A DNA stretch of 10,839 nt from Verrucomicrobiota bacterium (GCA_022709995.1 JAKLHU010000031.1:1-10839); one strand, 5' to 3'; positions 1-6,521 are shown, counted from the stretch's first letter. Notes: a model not told the origin generated them from the sequence alone. Translations and numbers: made by a program.

Positions 1-77
1 TAGCCGCGGCAGGGCGGACAGATCATGCAAGGCCCCGGGACCAGTTCGATGATGACGGACGGGTCGCGCCGGCACGT
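1..77 (-). pseudogene. In-frame continuation of the DUF1284-like gene beyond the amber codon (partial at edge)
   Basis: Reading on past the TAG at 78-80 in the same frame gives 25 open codons to the window edge. The residues TCRRDPSVIIELV then PGPCMICPPCRG follow directly. TCRRDPSVIIELV lines up with the region after EEKLDELQ in the first half of the same protein, and the CxxCxxC cluster is what the family would be expected to carry at this place. This is best read as the rest of the second domain rather than a new gene. No start codon with a ribosome site is visible here. Confidence 0.55.
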
Positions 78-731
78 CTACACGGCCTCGTAGAGATTGT
101 CTTCCAAAATCGGCGCGTTGTCGCCGGGGCGGCAATTGGCGGTAAAGCAGGCCATGCAAAGCAGATGATGCGGGCGGATCTGCAGGACGCGGCGCTGGTA
201 CATGGCGTCGGCAGTCGCTTTCTTGCATGCCTCGCGCGTCGCCAGATCGCGGCCCGGCATCAAGACGTCGATCGCCTTGGCGAAGCCGCGTTCGTAATTG
301 CCGCTGTCGCCATGACGGCAGCCCTGCCAGACGGGCGCGGTCACGTGTTCAAAGCAGCAGATGTCCCGCACGGCCGCAATGCCGACGTTGGGACGCGCCA
401 GGTGCCGCAGCAGGTCGCAGGCCGGCACTTCGGCGCCGGGCAACAGCCCCAGGCGCTGCAGGACGGTCAGGTCGCGCCGCCGGTTGAAGGACTTGCCCTC
501 GGGGGTGTCGTCGGCGCCGCCGGGGTTCTGAAAGCGGAACGTCGATTCCACGTCGCAACGCAATTTCAACACACAGAAGGGGTTGGCGGCGATACGCTTC
601 TGGAGTTCGTCCAGCTTTTCCTCAAAATAATAGGGCTCCTGGTTTTGGCGGCCGAGGCGGCATACCAGGCACAGCAATTGATAAGGACGGATTTCCATGA
701 CGTCTGCGGGGCGAACGGGCATCTTCTCCAT
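78..731 (-). CDS. Cysteine-rich DUF1284-like protein with duplicated RPxxLLCxxC motif; frame interrupted by TAG
   Basis: This 217-residue product has no assigned function. It carries two copies of a motif typical of the DUF1284 family: IRPYQLLCLVC at residues 14-24 and IRPHHLLCMAC at 185-195, 171 residues apart. There are 12 cysteines, and the two CxxC pairs suggest metal or Fe-S binding, which is inference. The start is secure: AGGAGG lies 8 nt before the ATG at 729-731. The C-terminal copy is cut short by TAG at 78-80. The same frame stays open from there to the window edge and encodes PGPCMICPPC, matching the cysteine cluster expected after the RPHHLLC motif. The gene is therefore either nonsense-mutated, affected by a base error, or read through. 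The gene to its right is divergent. DUF1284 assignment is from motif memory and is fairly confident for the second copy, weaker for the first. Confidence 0.75.
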   Translation of the reverse strand: MEKMPVRPADVMEIRPYQLLCLVCRLGRQNQEPYYFEEKLDELQKRIAANPFCVLKLRCDVESTFRFQNPGGADDTPEGKSFNRRRDLTVLQRLGLLPGAEVPACDLLRHLARPNVGIAAVRDICCFEHVTAPVWQGCRHGDSGNYERGFAKAIDVLMPGRDLATREACKKATADAMYQRRVLQIRPHHLLCMACFTANCRPGDNAPILEDNLYEAV

Positions 732-828
732 GATGGAAACCTCCTGCGATTTTGGTTAGAGCCAAGCCGGATTCGGCGTCGGCGGAGCGAGCGGGGCGTC
801 AGACGCTGGCGCCGTGTCCCGTGCGAGT

Positions 829-856
829 AATATATATGATTTCCGCGCCGTGTCGC
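829..856 (-). promoter_or_regulatory. Candidate promoter of the DUF1284-like gene
   Basis: On the minus strand TATATT (829-834) lies 16 bp downstream of GCGACA (851-856), about 100 bp before the start codon. The -10 sits in an isolated AT-rich patch (828-842) inside GC-rich DNA. The -35 is poor, with four of six consensus bases. The assignment is an inference from position and composition. Confidence 0.3.
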
Positions 857-878
857 CGGTCTGGCGCCGCGACAGGAG

Positions 879-1018
879 GGGATTTTGTAATCGGTCACCC
901 ATTGATAATGGCGGTCCTAGTGGACAGGCGCGCCAAGTAGGCGCCTCAGGCCCTGAGGCGCTCAAGCGTTGACTCCTCTATCGCTCAATTCTCAATGGGT
1001 GACCGATTACGGGATTTT
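879..1018. mobile_element. 124-bp MITE-like element with 19-bp TIRs and 8-bp target duplication (IS66-type ends)
   Basis: The perfect 19-bp inverted repeats are GTAATCGGTCACCCATTGA at 887-905 and its reverse complement at 992-1010. They are flanked directly, with no gap, by the same octamer GGGATTTT at 879-886 and 1011-1018. Terminal inverted repeats plus an abutting direct repeat are the structure left by transposition. Ends beginning GTAA and 8-bp target duplications are features of the IS66 family, so an IS66-mobilised non-autonomous element is the most likely identity; the family call rests on those two features only. The 86-bp interior has no coding capacity and centres on a near-perfect GC-rich palindrome at 940-961. 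Intact TIRs and an intact duplication suggest a fairly recent insertion. Confidence 0.82.
940..961. repeat. GC-rich palindrome, copy 1 (hairpin)
   Basis: GCGCCTCAGG (941-950) and CCTGAGGCGC (952-961) are perfect complementary 10-bp arms around a single C. The hairpin sits in the centre of the MITE-like element. A copy matching 19 of 22 positions is found at 7497-7518, next to other genes, so the motif is not confined to the MITE. No T-tract follows, so this is not a typical intrinsic terminator. Confidence 0.7.
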
Positions 1019-1051
1019 TGAATCGCACACGTTTGGATTGCAACCGCCATG

Positions 1052-1205
1052 CAAGAGACATATGGCGCTTCTGTCGCCCTTACAGGGCTACAAATCAAAA
1101 ACACTCCGCCTTTCCTGGGGTTGCGCGGCCCTCCAGGCAGCTTGCCCAAGGCTGTGCTCCGGCGGCGCCTCCGGGGCCTTTGCCGCTCCGCGGCCGCAAG
1201 TATCC
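1052..1205. repeat. GC-rich palindromic intergenic block, probably a dispersed repeat
   Basis: This stretch has no convincing gene. It contains clustered short inverted repeats, for example GCCCT and AGGGC at 1077-1088, followed by alternating GGC/GCC blocks to about 1200. All reading frames give low-complexity, Cys/Arg/Pro/Ala-rich translations with no upstream ribosome site. The pattern resembles intergenic dispersed repeats that I associate with planctomycete and Lentisphaerota-type genomes, from memory rather than a search. It lies between the MITE-like element and the octamer array. Confidence 0.35.
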
Positions 1206-1228
1206 CATGCGATTCACGGAACAGCCGC

Positions 1229-1294
1229 TGTCCACCGTCCATTGTCTACTAATGTCCACTTGAGTCCATTCATGTCCACTGTCCACTGTCCACT
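1229..1294 (+). repeat. Eight-unit TGTCCACT array
   Basis: Eight copies of TGTCCACT or one- to two-base variants begin at 1229, 1236, 1243, 1253, 1263, 1273, 1280 and 1287. Adjacent 7-bp spaced units share one base. The start-to-start distances are 7, 7, 10, 10, 10, 7 and 7. A single reverse-complement copy, AGTGGACA, lies at 919-926 inside the MITE-like element. The array is 145 bp upstream of the methyltransferase start. It could be simple-sequence DNA or a cluster of protein-binding sites. Confidence 0.65.
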
Positions 1295-1439
1295 ACCCCA
1301 CTATCAAAGCATGGCGGACGCCCTTTCCAGCCGGGAGAATTTCCGGTCGAAATTTGCATCCTGGGGATTTGCGAAGACATTAACAAGCCATGTCTGCGCC
1401 ACGGTTCGAAACCCGGCTGCCGCTGGAAAGGAAGCGCCC

Positions 1440-2159
1440 ATGTCGTACGAAAACATCGTCAAGTATTATGACTGCATCTTCCCGCTGCAGGCCGCCACGC
1501 TGAAATTTCTGCGCAACACGTTTTCGCCGTCTCATCCGGTTCTTGACGTCGGCTGCGGCAGCGGCGAATACACCATCGGGCTGGCGCAAAACGGCTATGC
1601 CGCGCACGGCTGCGACCTGGATCCGGCCATGGTCTCGCGGGCCGAGGCCAAGGCCCGGGAGCAGAATGCCGGCGCGACCTTCTCCGTCGGCAGCATGACC
1701 GATCTTTCCCGGCTTTTTCCGGCAGCGTCCTTTGGCGGTCTGTTCTGCATCGGCAACACCCTGGCGCACACGACCGGCCACGACCAGCTCGCGACCATCT
1801 GCGGGCAATGTCATGCGCTGCTGCGGCCGGCCGGCCGCATCGTCGTGCAGATCATCAACTACGACCGCATCGTCAGCCAGAACTTGACTGGCCTGCCCAC
1901 CATTGAAAACCACGAGCGCGGCCTCAGCTTCGAACGTCGCTACGCCATCGCCTTCCCCATGGTCACGTTCACGACCACGCTGCGCGTCGACGGCATCACG
2001 GAGACGTCCGTCAACCAGCTGTACGCCGTCACCTGCGACGAGCTGGTCCAATGCCTGCAAGGGGCCGGGTTCAGCCAGATTGAGACGTACGGCAGCTTTG
2101 CCCCGGCGCCGTTTGACCTCAACGCCTCCCAGCCCTTGATCATCCGCGCCCGCAAGTAG
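1440..2159 (+). CDS. Class I SAM-dependent methyltransferase
   Basis: The 239-residue product transfers a methyl group from S-adenosylmethionine; the substrate is unknown. Motif I is VLDVGCGSG at 34-42. The acidic ribose-binding region is GCDLDP at 57-62. GSMTDL at 84-89 is the adenine-side loop, and CIGNTLAH at 103-110 is the post-motif segment common in small-molecule methyltransferases. No DPPY/NPPY motif is present, so a DNA adenine or cytosine-N4 methylase is unlikely. The frame is open back to 969, but the ATG at 1440 is preferred: AGGA sits about 8 nt upstream and MSYENIVKYYDCIF is a typical N-terminus for this fold. The earlier codons translate intergenic repeat DNA. The SNF2 gene follows after 45 bp on the same strand and may be cotranscribed. 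Confidence 0.85.
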   Translation: MSYENIVKYYDCIFPLQAATLKFLRNTFSPSHPVLDVGCGSGEYTIGLAQNGYAAHGCDLDPAMVSRAEAKAREQNAGATFSVGSMTDLSRLFPAASFGGLFCIGNTLAHTTGHDQLATICGQCHALLRPAGRIVVQIINYDRIVSQNLTGLPTIENHERGLSFERRYAIAFPMVTFTTTLRVDGITETSVNQLYAVTCDELVQCLQGAGFSQIETYGSFAPAPFDLNASQPLIIRARK

Positions 2160-2204
2160 CAGCGGCTTTCCTCATCACTTTCAACACATCCTGGACATCC
2201 AGAC

Positions 2205-5003
2205 ATGAAGAAACTGTCCAACCCCGCCCGCCCGAAAAAATGGAAGCCCCAGAGCAGCTGGAACACGACCGACGACTACGAAATCGAGCTGCGCCGGCAG
2301 CGTGTCGAGGCCGAGCCCATGATGGTGACGCCGCTCTCGGCGGAAAAGACAGTCTTCAAAAACTATACGGTTCACCGCCACGACCAGGAACACAATCAAA
2401 AATACCTCGTGGAGCTGCGTTCGCTGACGGAAAACATCAACACCTGCTCGTGTCCAGACTTCGCCAAGAATTTCCTCGGCACCTGCAAGCACATCGAAAA
2501 AGTCAAAAGCATCTTTCCGGACTCGTCCCCGGCCGCGTCAGCCCGAATTGAAATCTACATGGAACGCAGCCCGTGGGTTCCGGTCATCCGTTTCCCCGGC
2601 CGCGGCGTCATACCGCCCTTTTTCCATCGCTATCTAAAAATCAACGGCCGGTTCAAGGAACCGGTTGCCAACACGCTGCTGGCGCTTTTGCGGGACTTGA
2701 AGACCGCCGACCCGCACCTGGAAAAATCCGTCCGGGTCTCGGCGGAGATACCATTTTTTCTTCAGCAGGAAAACCAGAAGCGGCTCCTGGCCCACTGGGG
2801 GCAGGAATACGCCAGCCGCCTGCAGGCCAGCAATGCCCAGATACCCGAATTGCGTCATCCGTTGTACGACTACCAGATTGCCGGAACGCTGCACCTCGCC
2901 TTCACGGGCCGGGCCCTCCTCGCCGATGAAATGGGGCTGGGAAAAACCGTCCAGGCCATCGCCGCCGCCATCCTGCAAAAGGAATGCTTCAACATCCGGC
3001 GCGTCCTGGTGGTCGCCCCCGCCTCCCTGAAATGCGAATGGGAAGACCAGATCAGGATGTTCACCTCGATGCCAGCCGAACTGCTCTATGGCCTGCGCCC
3101 AAAACGACTCGAGACCTACCGGAAAACCACAGCCTTCTTTCTTGTCGCCAACTACGAGCAGGTTCTGCGCGATGTCGATGACATCAACGACCTGTTCCAT
3201 CCGGACTTGGTCATCCTCGACGAAGCCCAGCGCATCAAGAACTGGCGGACCAGAACCGCCAGCAACCTGAAACGGCTGCAATCGCGCTTCGCCTTCATCC
3301 TGACAGGAACGCCGCTGGAAAACCGCATTGACGAATTGTACTCACTGGTGGAATTCGTGGATCCGACCCTGCTGGGAAGCTTGTTCCGCTTCAATCGCCG
3401 CTTCTACAAATTCGACGCCGACGGCAAAACCATCGGCATGAAGAACCTGCGCGAGCTGCACGACCTGGTCAAACCCGTGATGTTGCGCCGACGCAAGGAC
3501 GAAATCGACGAGCAATTGCCGGAACGCATCGACAACAACTATTTCGTCAAGCTCACCGAAGAGCAGAAAAAGAGATACGGTGATTATTTTCAAATCGTAA
3601 CCCATCTGGCGTCCAAAGCCAGGCGCTATGCCCTGACGCCGGAGGAATTCAAGAGACTGCAGAAATGCCTGGCCTGCATGCGAATGCTCTGCGATGCCGT
3701 CTACATCCTCGATCAGACCATCACCGACTCGCCAAAAATCGGCGAAATGATGCGCATTCTGGCTGACATCTGGGAAAACTCCCCGGAAACCAAGATCGTC
3801 GTCTTCTCGGAATGGACGCGAATGCTGGAGCTGCTGGAAAAAGCGTTGGACGACAACGGCATCCCGTACGCGATCCACACCGGCGCCATCAACCAGCAGA
3901 AGCGCCGGGAAGAAATCCGCCGGTTCAAAAAATCGCCGGACTGCCGGATACTGCTGTCCTCGGATTCCGGCAGCGTCGGCCTAAACCTGCAGATAGCCAG
4001 CGCCGTCATCAACCTCGACCTGCCCTGGAATCCGGCTCGTCATGAACAACGCATCGCCCGCGCCTGGCGGAAGCACCAGCGGAACCGCGTCCAGGTCATC
4101 AACCTGGTGGCGGAAAATTCGATTGAGCAGCGCATGCTGGGCACGCTTGACTACAAGAAGGGCCTCTCGGACGCCGTCCTGGACGGTCGCGGGGACTACC
4201 AGGTCTTTGAAAGTGAAGACAGCCGGAGCGCCTTTCTGGAACGCCTCGGGCAGATCATGGCCACGCCGTTGGTCACGGATGCGACGGCGGCGGTTGTCGA
4301 AGCCCTGCCCGCGGCCACGCCGCTGGAACTGCTGTCGGAGGAGCTTCGTCTTGACGACGGCGGCGCCAGCCTGTGCCAGGCCGCCTGCGACGGCGAGAGC
4401 GGCAAAGTACGCGCGATTCTGGCAGTGGCGCCGCCGGCGCGGGCAGCCGCCATCAGCGAGAAAATCGCCAAAGCGCTGCCCGCGGAAGGCGTTGCGGGCA
4501 AAACTGCCATTATCAGCCCCCAGGAATACGCCCTGCTGCAAAAACTGGCGCAAATGGGCGTCATTTCCATCAATCCGGAACTGCAGACGGCTTTTGCCGC
4601 CGCGACGGCGACCGAGGCGCGGCCTTCGGAGACGGCGCTGCGACTGAAGAGAAGCGCTCCGTTCCTAACCGAAGCGGGACGACAGTTGAAGATGGCAAAC
4701 GTCCTGCGCGGCAGCGGCTTTGCCGGCGAGTCGGTCCGGCCGGCGGCCCAGGCCATTCTCAAAACCGGCCTGGCGCTTTTTCTGCATTGCGTGGAAACGC
4801 TGCCTGCCGAAGACCCGGCCGCCTTCAGCCCCGACATGCTGAAAACGCTGCAGGCCACCAATCCCGTTCCCAGGGAGCTCCTGCTCTACCTGCCGCTTTG
4901 CCTGAACAGCCTTGACAGCTTGGACGACTCCTTGGCTGACACCGCCGAGCAATTTCTGACGGCGGCCAATGAATTCTGCAGCCGGCAGGCCATCTCGCCA
5001 TGA
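2205..5003 (+). CDS. SNF2-family DEAD/DEAH-box ATPase with N-terminal SWIM zinc finger
   Basis: This 932-residue protein should be an ATP-driven double-stranded DNA translocase that remodels protein-DNA complexes or acts on transcription complexes; the exact role is unknown. A SWIM finger (CSC at 81-83, then CKH at 94-96) lies near the N-terminus. The first RecA lobe carries Walker A DEMGLGKT (241-248), DEAQ (339-342, in place of DEAH) and LTGTPLENR (367-375). The second lobe spans about 505-640, with SGSVGLNLQ (588-596) and motif VI QRIARAWRKHQ (615-625). Motif VI keeps its arginines but replaces the usual glycines of QRxGRxxRxGQ. Residues about 690-932 are alanine- and leucine-rich and match nothing I recognise. 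The ribosome site before ATG 2205 is weak, which suits translation coupled to the methyltransferase upstream. An intrinsic terminator follows the stop. Confidence 0.92.
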   Translation: MKKLSNPARPKKWKPQSSWNTTDDYEIELRRQRVEAEPMMVTPLSAEKTVFKNYTVHRHDQEHNQKYLVELRSLTENINTCSCPDFAKNFLGTCKHIEKVKSIFPDSSPAASARIEIYMERSPWVPVIRFPGRGVIPPFFHRYLKINGRFKEPVANTLLALLRDLKTADPHLEKSVRVSAEIPFFLQQENQKRLLAHWGQEYASRLQASNAQIPELRHPLYDYQIAGTLHLAFTGRALLADEMGLGKTVQAIAAAILQKECFNIRRVLVVAPASLKCEWEDQIRMFTSMPAELLYGLRPKRLETYRKTTAFFLVANYEQVLRDVDDINDLFHPDLVILDEAQRIKNWRTRTASNLKRLQSRFAFILTGTPLENRIDELYSLVEFVDPTLLGSLFRFNRRFYKFDADGKTIGMKNLRELHDLVKPVMLRRRKDEIDEQLPERIDNNYFVKLTEEQKKRYGDYFQIVTHLASKARRYALTPEEFKRLQKCLACMRMLCDAVYILDQTITDSPKIGEMMRILADIWENSPETKIVVFSEWTRMLELLEKALDDNGIPYAIHTGAINQQKRREEIRRFKKSPDCRILLSSDSGSVGLNLQIASAVINLDLPWNPARHEQRIARAWRKHQRNRVQVINLVAENSIEQRMLGTLDYKKGLSDAVLDGRGDYQVFESEDSRSAFLERLGQIMATPLVTDATAAVVEALPAATPLELLSEELRLDDGGASLCQAACDGESGKVRAILAVAPPARAAAISEKIAKALPAEGVAGKTAIISPQEYALLQKLAQMGVISINPELQTAFAAATATEARPSETALRLKRSAPFLTEAGRQLKMANVLRGSGFAGESVRPAAQAILKTGLALFLHCVETLPAEDPAAFSPDMLKTLQATNPVPRELLLYLPLCLNSLDSLDDSLADTAEQFLTAANEFCSRQAISP

Positions 5004-5012
5004 CGCCGCCGG

Positions 5013-5056
5013 CCTTGCCCATGCCATTGATTGCATCGGCGCCGGCAAGGATTTTT
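5013..5056 (+). terminator. Intrinsic terminator after the SNF2 gene
   Basis: CCTTGCC (5013-5019) pairs with GGCAAGG (5044-5050), and an ATTTTTT run (5051-5057) follows at once. The loop is 24 nt and contains a small ATGC/GCAT stem. It starts 10 bp after the stop codon. The stem is short, so its strength is uncertain. Confidence 0.6.
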
Positions 5057-5103
5057 TCCGTTCACGCCGCCAGTCCGATGACCTGTTCAGGGAAGGCAAG
5101 AAC

Positions 5104-5130
5104 CACAGATGAACACCGATGAGCACAGAT
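5104..5130. repeat. 10-bp tandem repeat CACAGATGAA (2.7 copies)
   Basis: The units CACAGATGAA, CACCGATGAG and CACAGAT run head to tail. I recall closely similar CACAGATGAACAC-type strings recurring in intergenic DNA of many unrelated environmental bacterial genomes; this was not searched here. No gene uses it in this window. Confidence 0.6.
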
Positions 5131-5195
5131 TTTTATAAAAGGAAGAAACGCACCAGACCGTGAAATCGGTTGGCTCGATAAGCAACATTGATGGT

Positions 5196-5243
5196 TCACG
5201 CGGCGACAATCAAGGAGCAACAATCACGCGGCGACAATCAAGG
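5196..5243. repeat. 20-bp direct repeat pair (28-bp period) overlapping the sulfatase stop
   Basis: TCACGCGGCGACAATCAAGG occurs at 5196-5215 and again at 5224-5243, a 28-bp period. The second copy contains the sulfatase stop codon (5238-5240). This looks like a short tandem duplication of the gene's 3' end and the DNA after it. It does not change the protein. Confidence 0.75.
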
Positions 5244-6521
5244 TGCGGTGTCCCTGCGCCGCCACTGGTCATAGTCATGGATGGCCAGTTCATAGGACGG
5301 GCTGCGCACCGGCCCCAGCAGCACCGGGTCGCCGACGTCTTCCAGCCATCGCCAGAGCTGGTCGTCCAGCCGCCGTTGCACCTCGGCGAGTTCAGGCCGG
5401 CCCGACAGGTTCTCGAACTCGTTCGGATCGGTGGCCAGATCGAACAGCTCCACTTCCGGGATGACGCGCTTGTTGAGGCAGTCTTCGTAGCGCACGGGCA
5501 CCCGGTGAAAATCGCTGGCGTTGTCGAAATGCCGGATCAGCTTGTGGGTTCCGGTCCGGATGCTCCGGGTGTGGGTCTTATGATAGAGACTGAACACGGC
5601 CTCCCGGCCAAGCGACGGTCGACCCGATGCCACCGCATCGGAAAAGTCGATGCCGTCCAGCCCGTCCGGGACGGTCAAGCCAAGCAGGCCGAGAACCGTC
5701 GGCAAATAATCGACATTGCTGAGCAGCATGGGGCAGACGCGCCCGCCGGCCAATCCCGCGGCGGGGAAGCGCATGATCATGGCAATTTCGATACCGGCAT
5801 CATACAAATGCCATTTAGCCCGGGGCATTTCCAGGCCATGATCGGTAGTGAACACCAGTAGCGTATTCTCTTCCAGGCCACTGTCATGCAGCGCCTCCAG
5901 GATGATCTGCACCGCCCGGTCGGCGCGCTTGACCGCGCCCTGGTAGCCGGCCATCGCCTCGCGGGCCATGAGCGTATCGGCCAGATATGGCGGTATCTCC
6001 AGGCCCTTTTCCTGGTCGGGCTGATTCTGGCCGCGGCTGAACGGCGTATGCGTCTCAACAAAACCGACCTGGGCGTAGAAGGGCGTTCGCCGGCTTTCCG
6101 GCTGCCGCAGAAAAGCCGCCACTTCGGCGGCGAGGAGCTCGGCGTTCTCCTGAATGGGCCGCACGTCGTCAAAGGCCAAGGCGGGCAGATCGCTTTTCGG
6201 GACTTCGTGCTGCAGGCCGAACAGCACCGTCTGATAACCGGAATCCATAAACCGGTGGCTGGCATGGCGCACCTCCGGCCGCATCCGCCAGCCAAAACAG
6301 GGCAAGTCCAGCATGCCATGCGTCTGCGGATACAATCCCGTCAGTTGCGTGGCCCGGCTGGGGCTACAGATCGGCGCCGTGCAAAAATAATTGCCGAACC
6401 TGATTCCCTCGGCCGCCAGCTGGTCAATCGCCGGCGTGTTCAGCGTCGGATGGCCAAAGCAGCCAAAATGGCGCCCGGAATCATGCGTCGTAATCTGAAT
6501 GACGTTCGCGTGTGTTGACAT
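5238..6521 (-). CDS. Sulfatase (formylglycine-dependent, cysteine type), no signal peptide
   Basis: This 427-residue enzyme belongs to the alkaline-phosphatase-like sulfatases and should remove sulfate esters or N-sulfate from a carbohydrate or similar substrate. The maturation motif CSPSRATQLTG is at 52-62, and Cys52 would be converted to formylglycine by a maturase not present here. Metal and active-site elements are THD (12-14, where many relatives have DD), ETHTPF (156-161), TTDHG (225-229) and PRAKWHLYDAG (233-243). The C-terminal mark is ELFDLATDPNEFENL (358-372). CSPSRA..LTGL..QTHGM and the DHG region recall the heparan N-sulfatase (sulfamidase) side of the family; substrate remains unproven. 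There is no signal peptide, so it probably acts in the cytoplasm on imported fragments. The start has a GGGGGG tract 6 nt upstream. It diverges from the ABC ATPase gene. Confidence 0.92.
   Translation of the reverse strand: MSTHANVIQITTHDSGRHFGCFGHPTLNTPAIDQLAAEGIRFGNYFCTAPICSPSRATQLTGLYPQTHGMLDLPCFGWRMRPEVRHASHRFMDSGYQTVLFGLQHEVPKSDLPALAFDDVRPIQENAELLAAEVAAFLRQPESRRTPFYAQVGFVETHTPFSRGQNQPDQEKGLEIPPYLADTLMAREAMAGYQGAVKRADRAVQIILEALHDSGLEENTLLVFTTDHGLEMPRAKWHLYDAGIEIAMIMRFPAAGLAGGRVCPMLLSNVDYLPTVLGLLGLTVPDGLDGIDFSDAVASGRPSLGREAVFSLYHKTHTRSIRTGTHKLIRHFDNASDFHRVPVRYEDCLNKRVIPEVELFDLATDPNEFENLSGRPELAEVQRRLDDQLWRWLEDVGDPVLLGPVRSPSYELAIHDYDQWRRRDTAP

Noticed and set aside
1229..1294. CRISPR array or replication origin
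   Set aside because: Units are 8 bp with 0-2 bp gaps and no unique spacers. The octamer differs from the DnaA box at several positions, and no dnaA/dnaN neighbours are seen.
1338..1354. AATTTC-CGGTC-GAAATT odd palindrome as an operator
   Set aside because: Six-base arms with a mismatched centre are too weak to claim, and no regulator gene is nearby. It could be revisited if conserved upstream of orthologues.
1403..1413. tRNA T-loop-like GGTTCGAAACC
   Set aside because: Flanking bases do not form a 5-bp T stem and no acceptor, D or anticodon arms can be folded.
969..1439. N-terminal extension of the methyltransferase frame (157 residues)
   Set aside because: It translates MITE and repeat DNA, has no ribosome site at the far start, and the methyltransferase fold begins normally at the ATG at 1440 with AGGA upstream.
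1440..5003. DISARM or other restriction-type defence (methylase plus SNF2 helicase)
   Set aside because: The methyltransferase has no DNA-methylase catalytic motif, and no phospholipase-D or DUF1998 partner is present.
5886..6518. Plus-strand ORF opposite the sulfatase
   Set aside because: It is a shadow of a well-supported family member, is rich in Arg/Gln/Ala, and has no ribosome site. The same holds for the plus-strand ORFs opposite the ceramidase-like and GH20-like genes.
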